Shown here in pieces: positions 33,194-42,441 of a stretch of 64,000 nucleotides of DNA. Source of the DNA: Neorhizobium alkalisoli (GTDB lineage: Bacteria > Pseudomonadota > Alphaproteobacteria > Rhizobiales > Rhizobiaceae); contig NZ_PVBN01000004.1 of the NCBI RefSeq assembly GCF_002968635.1, positions 186,001 through 250,000 on the forward strand, given 5' to 3'. Made by a program: the position numbers and the translations under genes. The stretch's first letter is position 1. Each line of letters starts with the position of its first letter. The notes under the pieces are model-generated. The model saw only the letters and a program-made list of their open reading frames with translations, was not told where the DNA came from and did no database searches.

Positions 33194-34123
33194 ATGCTCG
33201 ACCAGATCAAGGGCCTCCACCACGTCACATCGATGGCTGCGAGCGCCAGCACCAACAACAAGTTCTTCACGGACACCCTCGGCCTGCGCCGGGTCAAGAA
33301 GACCGTCAATTTCGACGCGCCTGATGTCTACCATCTCTATTATGGCGACGAAGTCGGTACCCCCGGCTCTGTCATGACCTACTTCCCGTTCCCGCATATC
33401 GCCCGCGGCCGTCCCGGCACCGGCGAAGTGGGTACGACGCTCTTCTCCGTCCCGCAGGGCTCGTTCGGTTACTGGACGGATCGGCTGACGAAGGCAGGCG
33501 CCGAAGGGATCAAGACGGACAATGCCTTCGGTGACAACCGACTGCATTTCGCCGGTCCCGATGGTGACGGGTTTGCGCTTGTCGAAGTCAAGGACGATCC
33601 GCGCGCTCCCTGGACCGGCAACGGCGTCGGTGAGGCGGAGGCAATCCGCGGCTTCCATTCGGCTTCGATGCGTCTGCGTGACGACGGTGCCACCGCCGAA
33701 CTCCTGAAGTTCATGGGTTACAGCCAAATCGACGCCAGGGACGGCGTGACCCGCTTCGGAGTCCCGGGCGGTAATGGTGCCGACTTCATCGACGTCGAAA
33801 CCATGCCGAACATCAGCGGGGCACGGCTTGGCGCCGGTTCGGTCCATCACATCGCCTTTGCGGTCGAAAACCGCGAAAAGCAGCTCGAAGTACGCAAGGC
33901 GCTGATGGATACCGGCTATCAGGTCACGCCGGTCATCGACCGCGATTACTTCTGGGCGATCTATTTCCGCACGCCGGGTGGCGTGCTGTTCGAAATCGCC
34001 ACCAATGAACCGGGTTTCGACCGGGACGAGGACACGGCACATCTCGGTGAAGCGCTGAAGCTGCCTGCGCAGCATGCGCATCTGAGAAGCGCGCTGGAAC
34101 AACATCTGGAGCCGCTGGTCTAG
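33194..34123 (+). CDS. Ring-cleaving dioxygenase, glyoxalase/VOC family (MhqO-like)
   Basis: A 309-residue two-module VOC protein. Metal-ligand positions are visible in IKGLHHVTSMA (His, about 8), GSVHHIAFAVE (His, about 217) and GGVLFEIATNEPGF (Glu, about 270). The architecture matches the MhqO/PcpA-like putative ring-cleaving dioxygenases used against hydroquinones. Its partner, a carboxylesterase-type hydrolase of the MhqD kind, follows 25 bases later. The combination suggests detoxification of quinones, though the substrate is not proven. Confidence 0.85.
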   Translation: MLDQIKGLHHVTSMAASASTNNKFFTDTLGLRRVKKTVNFDAPDVYHLYYGDEVGTPGSVMTYFPFPHIARGRPGTGEVGTTLFSVPQGSFGYWTDRLTKAGAEGIKTDNAFGDNRLHFAGPDGDGFALVEVKDDPRAPWTGNGVGEAEAIRGFHSASMRLRDDGATAELLKFMGYSQIDARDGVTRFGVPGGNGADFIDVETMPNISGARLGAGSVHHIAFAVENREKQLEVRKALMDTGYQVTPVIDRDYFWAIYFRTPGGVLFEIATNEPGFDRDEDTAHLGEALKLPAQHAHLRSALEQHLEPLV

Positions 34124-34148
34124 CAGGTTCCGGGTAAGGAGAAACAAG

Positions 34149-34763
34149 ATGAGTTATGACAGCTATGTGCACCGGGCGAGGCCCGGTGCGCCGGGATCGC
34201 CGATCCTGTTCGTCTTCCATGGCACCGGTGGTGACGAAAACCAGTTCTTCGATTTCGGCGGGCGGCTTCTGCCCAACGCCACGGTGATCTCGCCGCGTGG
34301 CGACATTTCCGAACATGGCGCGGCGCGCTTCTTCCGGCGCAAGGCGGAAGGCGTCTACGATTGCGAGGATCTGGCCCGGGCGACCGAGCGGATGGGTGAG
34401 TTCGTGGCTGCCAACCGCGACCGATACGAGTCATCCACCGTCTTGGGGCTCGGGTTCTCGAATGGCGCGAATATTCTCGCCAACATCATGATCGAGAAAC
34501 CCGGCCTGTTCGATGCGGGTGTGCTGATGCATCCTTTGATCCCGTTCCAGCCGAAGGACAGGAAGATCAAGGAGACGGCGCATGTGCTGATCACCGCGGG
34601 CCAGAACGATCCGATCTGCCCCGTGCCGCAAAGCGTCGAGCTTGCCGACTATTTCAAGCGGCAGGGCGATGAGGTGACGCTCCAGTGGCATGTCGGCGGC
34701 CATGAGATCCGGCCGAACGAGATCGAAGCGGCCAAGAAGTTCTTCGCTCCATACGGAGCCTGA
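34149..34763 (+). CDS. Phospholipase/carboxylesterase-type alpha/beta hydrolase (MhqD-like)
   Basis: A 204-residue hydrolase. The oxyanion region is FVFHGTGGDENQFF (about 20), the nucleophile Ser is in GLGFSNGANI (about 102), the acid is in TAGQNDPICP (about 158) and the His is in VGGHEIRPNE (about 188). AAGGAG precedes the ATG. It follows the dioxygenase in the same operon, as mhqD-type genes do with mhqE/mhqO-type genes in Firmicutes. Confidence 0.85.
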   Translation: MSYDSYVHRARPGAPGSPILFVFHGTGGDENQFFDFGGRLLPNATVISPRGDISEHGAARFFRRKAEGVYDCEDLARATERMGEFVAANRDRYESSTVLGLGFSNGANILANIMIEKPGLFDAGVLMHPLIPFQPKDRKIKETAHVLITAGQNDPICPVPQSVELADYFKRQGDEVTLQWHVGGHEIRPNEIEAAKKFFAPYGA

Positions 34764-34779
34764 ACGCTGAAAAAAAGAT

Positions 34780-34818
34780 TGCCCGGTCTGCAGCCCGCGA
34801 TGGCGCAAACCGGGCACT
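34780..34818. terminator. Possible terminator hairpin
   Basis: TGCCCGGT near 34781 pairs with ACCGGGCA near 34810 around a long loop, between the convergent hydrolase and DUF4344 genes. There is an A-run before it and no T-run after it, so it reads better for the minus strand. Confidence 0.45.
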
Positions 34819-34837
34819 CGTATTGCCTCCCGAGACC

Positions 34838-35746
34838 CTACTGACGAGCGGTGGCCTTGCCGAACACAAACTTCAGCCCAGGCTTTGTCTCTTCCTGTTT
34901 TTCTTCTTCGCCGCTCTCGGCATTTTCCTTGAAATACCTGGCGATCGCCTGCGCATGCCACTGCATCAGCTCGTAGCAGTAGGTCACTTCGCGGTTGCCC
35001 GCCGACCAATAGGCGTTGGGTTCTCCGCATTCGGCTGCCGTCAGCTTGATGCCGTCATCGAGTTTGTAGAGGCCGGAGACGAGTTCCTGCAGGATCTCGA
35101 GAACCTGGGCTTCCTTCACCAGGTCCGCATAGTCCTTGAGGTCGTTGTTCTTCGCGGGCTTGTAGGTGATCGTGAATTTGCTCTTCTGGTCATCGCTCCG
35201 CACGTGCGGCTTCAATACGCCGAACCAGCTTGCATGAGCCTTCTGGTATTCATTGACGCATTCTTGCCGACGGCCGGCCGGCAGCTCGAGATCGTCTGCG
35301 GATTCGGTGAATTTCTCGGCATCCTTACCGACCATCAGACAGACCATGTTGAAGGCGCGCTGGCGGTCGAGGCCGTGCGCGTCCCAGAGAATCTGTTCGT
35401 GCTCCGCCGCTTCGCTCGCTTCGGCGGACAATGTCCATCCGTCGACGGAATCGATCAAAGCTGTCGTGAAGACGTCCGCACCCGCTTCCAGAAGCAGAAG
35501 GGTGGAGAGCGTATCCACCGCGTCCTCCTCGCGGCCAAGGACCGGCAGGTCGAATTCGGAGACCAGCATGTGTCCGGCCTCGTGGAAGAGGAAGAACAGC
35601 GCGTTGCCGAAGGCGAACTCGACCGTGTCGCCGATCTGCTCATCCGTCAGGCCCTTGAGGTCGTCCTCCAGGGTTTCAGCACCCACATTCGGCGCCGACA
35701 GAGCCAGGAGGCCTGCCAAGGCAATTTGAAGAAGACTGCGTCGCAT
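34838..35746 (-). CDS. DUF4344-containing exported metallopeptidase-like protein
   Basis: A 302-residue protein with a signal peptide (about 1-23, ending NVGAETLED). A gluzincin-type motif, FLFHEAGHMLVSEFDLPVLG (HExxH, about 54-58), is followed by REEDAVDTLSTLLLLEAG, whose E-E-D probably gives the third zinc ligand. Later Cys residues (VCLMVGKD, QECVNEY, AECGE, TYCYEL) could form disulfides in the periplasm. The family is uncharacterised. The C-terminal tail is Glu/Lys-rich. Confidence 0.85.
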   Translation of the reverse strand: MRRSLLQIALAGLLALSAPNVGAETLEDDLKGLTDEQIGDTVEFAFGNALFFLFHEAGHMLVSEFDLPVLGREEDAVDTLSTLLLLEAGADVFTTALIDSVDGWTLSAEASEAAEHEQILWDAHGLDRQRAFNMVCLMVGKDAEKFTESADDLELPAGRRQECVNEYQKAHASWFGVLKPHVRSDDQKSKFTITYKPAKNNDLKDYADLVKEAQVLEILQELVSGLYKLDDGIKLTAAECGEPNAYWSAGNREVTYCYELMQWHAQAIARYFKENAESGEEEKQEETKPGLKFVFGKATARQ

Positions 35747-35987
35747 AGGCCCTCGTTATATTGCTGAAAGTTGTCTCGATCTGTAACAGCTATGGTTTAA
35801 GTCTCGATGAATTCGTATTGTTGTCGAAGTATTACCGGCTTGACGAAAAGTATCAGCTACGGCCTGAAACCCGCTTGATCGGGTTGGGGAGGCGCAGGCA
35901 GCGGCCGATGTCGCTTTGCGGGCTTGCGGGTCAAAAAATCATCGCCGATAGTGGCTCACCATATCCGTTTTGATCCGGAGAGCTTCC

Positions 35988-37415
35988 ATGAGCAACCACC
36001 TGAAATTCTTCATCGACGGGATCTGGGTGACGCCGGAAATTCCTGTTGCGCTGGATGTCGTCGATCCCTCCACGGAAGAGGCCTATACGCGGATCGCTTT
36101 GGGCTCGAAGGCGGACGTGGACAAGGCGGTCGCTGCTGCCAAGGCGGCGTTTCCCGCTTTTTCGCAATGGTCGAAGGCAGAGCGGCTGGCGCTCCTGAAG
36201 CGCATCCTGGCCGAATACGAAAAGCGATATGAAGATATCGCGCGGGCGGTCTCCCAGGAGATGGGGGCGCCGCTCGCCTTTGCCCACGATGCGCAGGCTG
36301 CGGCCGGCAAGGGGCATCTCGCGGCCACGATCGAGGCACTCGAAAACTACGAATTCACCGCGGCGCGCGGCTCGACCATGATCGTCAGGGAGCCGATCGG
36401 CGTCTGCGCGCTGATCACACCGTGGAACTGGCCGCTCAACCAGATCACCTGCAAGGTCGGCCCGGCCATCGCCGCCGGCTGCACCATGGTGCTGAAACCT
36501 TCCGAGATCGCGCCGATCAGCGGCATCATCTTCGCCGAGGTGATGGAAGCCGCAGGCACGCCGAAGGGCGTGTTCAACCTCGTCAACGGCACCGGGCCTG
36601 ATGTCGGTCAGGTCATGGCCGGCCATCCTGATGTCGATATGGTTTCCTTCACCGGTTCGACGCGGGCCGGCATCATCGTCGCCAAGACCGCCGCCGACAC
36701 GGTGAAGCGCGTGGCGCAGGAACTCGGCGGCAAGTCGCCCAATATCATCCTTCCCGATGCGGAGTTCGAAAAGGCCGTTGCGGACGGCGTTACCGCCTGT
36801 TTCGGCAATTCGGGCCAGTCCTGCGATGCGCCGACGCGGATGCTGGTACCCACTGAGCGTCATGACCAGGCGCTGCAGATCGCCAAGGTCGCGGCGGAAA
36901 AGCTGAAGACCGGCGATCCGCGTGCCGATGGGATCGATCTCGGCCCCGTCGTCAGCCAGACGCAATACGACAAGATCCAGCGGCTGATCGAGGCAGGAAT
37001 CAAGGAAGGCGCAACACTCGTTACCGGCGGGCCGGGTCGGCCGGAGGGCCTCAACCGCGGCTACTATATCCGCCCGACCGTGTTCGGTCATGTCACCAAT
37101 GACATGACGATCGCCCGCGAAGAAATCTTCGGGCCGGTTCTGTCGATCCTTCCCTACGAAAGCGAAGACCAGGCGGTCGAGATCGCCAACGATACGCCTT
37201 ACGGGCTGGCGGCCTATGTCCAGTCCGGAGATATCGGGCATGCCCGCAAGGTGGCGGCGCGGCTGCGGGCCGGTTCGGTCTTCGTCAACTATCCGGATTG
37301 GGATCTGTCCGCGCCCTTCGGCGGCTACAAGCAGTCCGGCAACGGCCGCGAATATGCCGACTGGGGCATCCACGACTTTCTGGAGGTCAAGGGCATCGTC
37401 GGCTACGGCGTTTAG
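35988..37415 (+). CDS. Aldehyde dehydrogenase family protein
   Basis: A 475-residue NAD(P)-dependent aldehyde dehydrogenase. The proton-relay Asn lies in ITPWNWPLNQITCKVGPAIA (about 150), the nucleotide loop is VSFTGSTRAG, the general base Glu is in AQELGGKSPNII (about 250) and the catalytic Cys in GNSGQSCDAPTRML (about 284). EEIFGPVLSILPY follows. GGAGAG precedes ATG 35988. It stands alone, so the substrate cannot be assigned; a broad-range aldehyde or semialdehyde role is likely. Confidence 0.9.
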   Translation: MSNHLKFFIDGIWVTPEIPVALDVVDPSTEEAYTRIALGSKADVDKAVAAAKAAFPAFSQWSKAERLALLKRILAEYEKRYEDIARAVSQEMGAPLAFAHDAQAAAGKGHLAATIEALENYEFTAARGSTMIVREPIGVCALITPWNWPLNQITCKVGPAIAAGCTMVLKPSEIAPISGIIFAEVMEAAGTPKGVFNLVNGTGPDVGQVMAGHPDVDMVSFTGSTRAGIIVAKTAADTVKRVAQELGGKSPNIILPDAEFEKAVADGVTACFGNSGQSCDAPTRMLVPTERHDQALQIAKVAAEKLKTGDPRADGIDLGPVVSQTQYDKIQRLIEAGIKEGATLVTGGPGRPEGLNRGYYIRPTVFGHVTNDMTIAREEIFGPVLSILPYESEDQAVEIANDTPYGLAAYVQSGDIGHARKVAARLRAGSVFVNYPDWDLSAPFGGYKQSGNGREYADWGIHDFLEVKGIVGYGV

Positions 37416-37460
37416 CTTGGCAGAGCGTCCGCAGACGGGCCGTTTGCGGTGCGGGGCCGA

Positions 37461-38501
37461 TCAAATATGGGGTTCGGAATAGGCGGTGCAGGCTCCGACA
37501 TCCCTCCAGGTCGGAACCCTGCCGTCGCGCTTGGCTTTTCTGTCGGATAGCGCCAGATGGATATCCAGCCGGCGGTCGCGGAGGCCGGGAACCAGCGCGG
37601 TCGCCGAGAGCGGCAGAGGCGCGAAGGGATTGCCGCGGTGATAGGCATGCAATTCCACCCGAACCGTATGCCGATGGCTGACAGCGCGTGAATGGAAAGC
37701 GTACGTATCGGCCACGACTAGGGTATTTGCGGACACCACGACCTTCCGTGGCGTAAAATCGCCCAACGTCGATAATTCTTCGGGAGTGACGCGGAACGAC
37801 CCCTCGGCATGGTGAGTGCGGCCGTCTGCACTCGCCATGAGGCTCTGCCGGTATTCCCATTCCAGTCGCTTTTCGGTCAGCTTGTGACTGCCGGGGACGA
37901 AGACGAAAGGTCCGTCGTCCGGTCCGACGTCATCGAGAAAAAGCCAGGCCTTGGAGCTCGAATGGAAGGTATCCGCATGCAGGGCGGTTTGGGGGTCCGC
38001 CTCCTGGATTGCGGGTTCTGCGATCACGGTCTGGATGAAATACACCGGATCCCCCCCGATGCCTCCGACATAGCGGACGAGGCCTGCAATCGAGGGATCT
38101 TGGCTGAACCGCGCCAGATCCGGCAGTTTCTCCAGCGCATTCGGGTTGATGGGGGTCATCCGCGTAACGGTCTGTCCCTGACGCATTTCGCGAGCCGGCA
38201 AGGGTTGGTTCTTGAGGTAGTCGCGTATCCGCTGGAATACGTCCGCCGGCAGGGCATTTTCGCGGACCACAAATCCGTCCCGCTGGAATGCTTCCCGTTC
38301 TGCCGCACTCACGGAGATGCCGAGCAGGCGCCGGCGATAGGCTGCCATATTCGCCGCAAGGCGGACGCGCTCGCGATGGAGGCCCAGTTCGTTGAGACGC
38401 GGATTGCCGATCACCGGATTCTTGCGGAAGGACTTTTCGCTTCCGAAGACGCGAAGAGCAAAGCCTGGATAACGCCACCATTGATCGATAGTTCGCGGCA
38501 T
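37461..38501 (-). CDS. Phytanoyl-CoA dioxygenase (PhyH) family protein
   Basis: A 346-residue Fe(II)/2-oxoglutarate oxygenase-like protein. The H-x-D iron motif lies in TALHADTFHSSSKAWLFLDD (about 178), GPFVFVPGSHKLT follows, and the distal His is in YAFHSRAVSHRHTVRVELH with its Arg for 2-oxoglutarate. ATG 38501 follows GGGGAG at good spacing; an ATG five codons upstream lies inside that site. No neighbour suggests a substrate. Confidence 0.82.
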   Translation of the reverse strand: MPRTIDQWWRYPGFALRVFGSEKSFRKNPVIGNPRLNELGLHRERVRLAANMAAYRRRLLGISVSAAEREAFQRDGFVVRENALPADVFQRIRDYLKNQPLPAREMRQGQTVTRMTPINPNALEKLPDLARFSQDPSIAGLVRYVGGIGGDPVYFIQTVIAEPAIQEADPQTALHADTFHSSSKAWLFLDDVGPDDGPFVFVPGSHKLTEKRLEWEYRQSLMASADGRTHHAEGSFRVTPEELSTLGDFTPRKVVVSANTLVVADTYAFHSRAVSHRHTVRVELHAYHRGNPFAPLPLSATALVPGLRDRRLDIHLALSDRKAKRDGRVPTWRDVGACTAYSEPHI

Positions 38502-38670
38502 GAACCTACTCCCCATTTTTCGGTCAGAAGATAGAAGCAGAAACCACGGCGAAGCAAGAGGGGCTGGAGACGGTCGACACGATCACGTATCGACGCCTTG
38601 AACACACGCCCGAATGCCAGTCTACTGGCGCCGATTCCACACATGTCTGAAACAGAAAGAGGTTGTTGCC

Positions 38671-39060
38671 ATGAAGCGTGTTTTCAACCCGCCGGTCGTC
38701 CGCAAGCCTTTCGGCGCCTATAATCACGGCCTGCTGGTGCCGCCCGGCGCAAGCCTGCTCGTCACCTCAGGTCAGCTCGGAATCTCGCCTGATGACAAGA
38801 TCCCGCCTGATGTCACGCGGCAGGCCGACCTCTGCTTCCAGGCGATCGGCGCAATCCTCGAAGAGGCGGGCATGACCTATGCGGACGTCATCCGCATATC
38901 GGGCTTCGTTACCAGCCGCGAGGATTTCCCCGCCTATATGGTAGTGCGCGACCGCTACACGCTCGACCCAAAGCCTGTCTCGACGCTGATCGTCGTCGGC
39001 GGCTTTACCCGCGCGGAGTTCCTGGTCGAAGTGGAAGTGACGGCCGCGAAGGTGTTTTAA
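38671..39060 (+). CDS. RidA (YjgF/YER057c/UK114) family protein
   Basis: A 129-residue RidA-fold protein. Members hydrolyse reactive enamines/imines from amino acid metabolism or act in catabolic pathways. Seen here: KPFGAYNHGLLVPPGASLLV, VTSGQLGISPDDKIPPDV and LVEVEVTAAKVF at the C-terminus. The Arg that binds carboxylate in canonical RidA (usually in IVRKGFLVEIEAIA-like context) is not obvious here: the segment reads FTRAEFLVEVEV. This may therefore be a non-canonical subgroup. The stop shares TTAA with the convergent gene. Confidence 0.85.
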   Translation: MKRVFNPPVVRKPFGAYNHGLLVPPGASLLVTSGQLGISPDDKIPPDVTRQADLCFQAIGAILEEAGMTYADVIRISGFVTSREDFPAYMVVRDRYTLDPKPVSTLIVVGGFTRAEFLVEVEVTAAKVF

Positions 39061-39632
39061 TAGCCGCAGCGCCTCAGCTGGGCTTCGTATTTCGCGGCCA
39101 TGCCGGCGGATTTCTGCGCCGCCTGCCGCGTGCCTGAGGAGAACTGGCCGCGTTCGTAACCCGCCTGGCCGGAATAGTAGGCGAGATAGAGATTGTAGCT
39201 GTCGTTCAACTGAATGCCGTTCTTCACATGGCTCTGGTTGTGGTACCAGCCGACGAAATGAACGGCGTCGGTGAAGTCCGAGCGGCTGGCGCTCCAGCGG
39301 CCGGTATCCTTCTTGTAGCTCAGCCAAGTGCCGTCGAGCGCCTGCGCATAGCCGTAGGCAGAGGAGGGGCGCGTCCATGGGATGAAGCCGAGCAGCTTCG
39401 TGCGCGGCGGACGGGCATTGGCCTTGAAGCCTGATTCCACGTAGATCGTCGCCATCAGGATCGGCACGGGCACGCCGAATTCCCGTTCCGCCTTTTTGGC
39501 GTCGCGCGCCCAGTTGTTGAAGAGCCCATCGCGCTGCTCGAAGATTGCGCAGGCATCGGTGATCCGGCTCGGCGCGGAGGCACAGGCAGTCAGGGTTAGC
39601 GCCATGAGGGCGATGAAAAACGCAATACGCAT
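39057..39632 (-). CDS. Lytic transglycosylase (SLT domain) lipoprotein
   Basis: A 191-residue protein with a lipobox (LTLTACASAPS, Cys about 17), so it is lipidated in the envelope. The SLT lysozyme-like domain has its catalytic Glu in MATIYVESGFKANARPP (about 67), followed by SSAYGYAQALDGTWLSYKK and YLAYYSGQAGYERG. It cleaves peptidoglycan to anhydro-muropeptides. Convergent with the RidA gene, with a four-base TTAA overlap of the two stops. Confidence 0.88.
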   Translation of the reverse strand: MRIAFFIALMALTLTACASAPSRITDACAIFEQRDGLFNNWARDAKKAEREFGVPVPILMATIYVESGFKANARPPRTKLLGFIPWTRPSSAYGYAQALDGTWLSYKKDTGRWSASRSDFTDAVHFVGWYHNQSHVKNGIQLNDSYNLYLAYYSGQAGYERGQFSSGTRQAAQKSAGMAAKYEAQLRRCGY

Positions 39633-39686
39633 CGCTTAATCACTCGGTTCTGAGAGATTAATAACCGGTAAAATTTAAGGAAAAGT

Positions 39687-40880
39687 TTAGTGAGCCACGG
39701 ATGGTGCGGGCACCGAGCGGGTGGCGAGCCAGTTGCGGACGATCACGCCGAGCGCTGCGGTTGCCGCGATCCCTTCGAGACCGAACCCGACTGCCGGTGC
39801 GGCCAAGCCGAGCAGACCGAAAACGAGGAGGGCATAACGCCCGGCACCGGCGCAGGCAAAGCGGTCGCGCACGAACCAGAGGCTTGCGAAATAGATCGCC
39901 ACCGGAATTGCCACGGCATAGTCGCCGACGATAAGCGGAAGCTCGGAATGGTGGGTGATGATGTCGACCAGCACGGCAAAGCCGGCGCCGACCGCCGCGC
40001 CGGACATGAAAATGAAGAAATGCCCATACCCCCATTGCAGTGCGCGGGTGAGTTTGTGGCTGCCGAGATGTTCCTGCCGGGCGAAATAGGCCCACCAGAG
40101 CGCGAAAACGATGACCAGCGCCGAAAGCGCGGTGTGCACCAGCATGAGGTTGAATTCGCCCGCGAACTGGCGGAGCGCGATGGAGCCGGCAAGCAGGGTC
40201 TCGCCGAGCACGATGATGTTCAGCAGTCCATAACGTTCCATGATGTGATGGCGGTGCCAGGGCGTGTTCTTGGTGAGCGGTTCTGCAATGGCGGGAACCG
40301 CGAGTTCGAGCAGGGCGCCCAGGACCCAGAGGGCGTAACCGAAGCCGGTCGACAGCAGCTGCGTCGCCAGGAAGATCAGCCAGTAGATCTGCACGAGGAA
40401 GATACCCACGGCATAAGCGACGTTCGTCCTGCGGCGGGCGGGATCATGGTAGGCGGCGCGCAGCCAGAGCAACACCATGGCGAGACGCATGACGACATAG
40501 CCCAGAACGACCATGGTAAGATCCGGCGACGCTGAGAAAAGGATCTGGATGCCGGCCGCCATGGTCAGCGATCCGCCCATCAGGATCATCGTCAGGAGTC
40601 GGTAGACGACGTCGTCATTGTCGTAGGCCGACGAAAACCAGGTGAAATTCATCCAGGCCCACCAGATGCAGAAAAATGCGATCAGATAGATAACGATACC
40701 TTGGCTTGCGTGGTTTTCGGCGATGGCGTGGTGCAGCCCGGCGGCGGCGGACGCAATGGCGATGACCGACACCAGATCGAAAAGCAGTTCCAGGGGCGTC
40801 GCGGCGCGGTGATGTTCGTCGGGGTCGCGCGGGAGAAGAGGGCGCAGGATGGTATCTTTCAAGGAATATGCGTTGCTCAT
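39687..40880 (-). CDS. Low temperature requirement protein A (LtrA) family membrane protein
   Basis: A 397-residue polytopic membrane protein with about ten helices and the family's motifs: ATPLELLFDLVSVIAIASAA near the N-terminus, FCIWWAWMNFTWFSSAYDND, and WHRHHIMERYGLLNIIVLGE in the middle. LtrA proteins were named from Listeria cold growth; the molecular role is unknown. It stands alone. Confidence 0.88.
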   Translation of the reverse strand: MSNAYSLKDTILRPLLPRDPDEHHRAATPLELLFDLVSVIAIASAAAGLHHAIAENHASQGIVIYLIAFFCIWWAWMNFTWFSSAYDNDDVVYRLLTMILMGGSLTMAAGIQILFSASPDLTMVVLGYVVMRLAMVLLWLRAAYHDPARRRTNVAYAVGIFLVQIYWLIFLATQLLSTGFGYALWVLGALLELAVPAIAEPLTKNTPWHRHHIMERYGLLNIIVLGETLLAGSIALRQFAGEFNLMLVHTALSALVIVFALWWAYFARQEHLGSHKLTRALQWGYGHFFIFMSGAAVGAGFAVLVDIITHHSELPLIVGDYAVAIPVAIYFASLWFVRDRFACAGAGRYALLVFGLLGLAAPAVGFGLEGIAATAALGVIVRNWLATRSVPAPSVAH

Positions 40881-41157
40881 CTTGCCCCCTCAACCGAAGA
40901 ATCCCGATTTCTGTTTTCTGAAGGCAGATCCCTCCGATGGCAAGGAAGAACCTCCCGCCGACAAGATGAATCGAAGGCCGGGGTCACCTTGCAAGGGATA
41001 CGGAATTTCATGACAGCGATTCATGAGCCTGAGAGGCGGATGATATCCATCCAGCACAATCCGCTTTCTTTGTCTTGCTGCGTCAAACAGTCGCTTCGTG
41101 CTAGGGCGGGCATTTGATAAGAGCTAATTTAGCCAGTGGCGCCCATCGGGAGAGTGC

Positions 41158-42441
41158 ATGACGAAACGCAGCTTTTCGTTTCCAGCCGCCGACATCCGTG
41201 CGCGTGCGCTCGGCGAGGTCCATTCGCGTCCCTATACGCTCGTCTCGCTGCCCCGGGTGATCTTCCAGCTTGCCTTTCTGACGGAAGCAAATTTTGCTGC
41301 CGACCAGGCGATCCTGGCGGAAATGTCGCTGGGGCAGGGGGTGGCGCCGCCAGCCGCAGACAGCAGCCATCACACGATGAACTGGGGCAATGGGACGCTG
41401 CGCTGGGAGAAGCACACCGAATTTTCAACCTATTTCTGGGATGCGCCGGCCCCGGCCCTGTTTGGCGGCGAGATTCCGATCAACCCGTTTGGCGCGAGCT
41501 TCAAGGCTCCGGGTCCGTTCATCTCGGGCGTCAGGATTGAAATCCGACCCGCAAACGACGACCTGAGCCAGGTCATTTCCAGTTTCGATCCGACCAGCCT
41601 CTGTCGGAGCATAGTCGCCGACGGCCAGGCGACGGTCGTGACCGATTTCCGCCAGGATGGCGACGGGCTCACCAAATTTCTTATCCTCGACAACGGAATG
41701 ACCGATGGCGGGCGTGGCGCTCTGGTGCAGCGTATCCTCGACATCGAGACCTATCGAACACTGGCGATGATGGGCTTGCCGCTTGCGCTGACGCTGTCGC
41801 CCGAAATCCGCCGGATCGAAAACGGCTTTACGACCGTGACCCAGCACATGAAGCAACGCGCCCGTCAGGAAGCGGACGCTATGCTGACGGAGATCACACA
41901 CCTGGCGGCCGAGCTCGAAGCCAATGCGGCGCTCAGCCTCTATCGGTTCGGAGCGAGCCGCGCTTATTACAATATCGTTCTCGAACGCGTCGCGATGCTG
42001 GCTGAAAAACCGCTGTCGGGGAACGAGTCCCTCGGTTCGTTCCTGCAGCGGCGTCTTGCTCCGGCAATGCGGACCTGCCAGTCGGTCGAAGAGCGGCAGG
42101 CAAACCTGTCGCGCAAGCTGGCACGCGCAACCGCGCTTTTGAGAAGCTGGATCGACGTCGATCTGCAGAAGTTCAATACCAAGCTTCTCGATTCGATGAA
42201 CCAGCGCGCCCATCTGCAGCTTCGCCTGCAGCAGACGGTCGAAGGCCTCTCGGTCGCCGCCATTTCCTACTACGTGATCGGGCTCGTGGGCTACCTCGCG
42301 AAATTCGCCCACAATATCGGGGTCGAGGTGGCCCCGGAGACGCTGACGGGTGCCGCCGTTCCGGTCGTGGTGATCGCGGTCTGGCTGCTGGTGAGGCGTA
42401 TCCGCAAAAGCCACAAGGACGACGTCCGGCCGACCCCTTAA
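41158..42441 (+). CDS. DUF3422 family protein
   Basis: A 427-residue protein with the DUF3422 pattern: DIRARALGEVHSRPYTLVSL, HHTMNWGNGTLRWEKHTEFS and TYFWDAPAPALFGG. A helical region follows (SVEERQANLSRKLARATALL), then two C-terminal membrane helices (about 370-390 and 400-418) and a short basic tail. It is probably an inner-membrane-anchored cytosolic protein; the function is unknown. GGGAGAG precedes the ATG. Its stop shares TTAA with the convergent reductase gene. Confidence 0.87.
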   Translation: MTKRSFSFPAADIRARALGEVHSRPYTLVSLPRVIFQLAFLTEANFAADQAILAEMSLGQGVAPPAADSSHHTMNWGNGTLRWEKHTEFSTYFWDAPAPALFGGEIPINPFGASFKAPGPFISGVRIEIRPANDDLSQVISSFDPTSLCRSIVADGQATVVTDFRQDGDGLTKFLILDNGMTDGGRGALVQRILDIETYRTLAMMGLPLALTLSPEIRRIENGFTTVTQHMKQRARQEADAMLTEITHLAAELEANAALSLYRFGASRAYYNIVLERVAMLAEKPLSGNESLGSFLQRRLAPAMRTCQSVEERQANLSRKLARATALLRSWIDVDLQKFNTKLLDSMNQRAHLQLRLQQTVEGLSVAAISYYVIGLVGYLAKFAHNIGVEVAPETLTGAAVPVVVIAVWLLVRRIRKSHKDDVRPTP

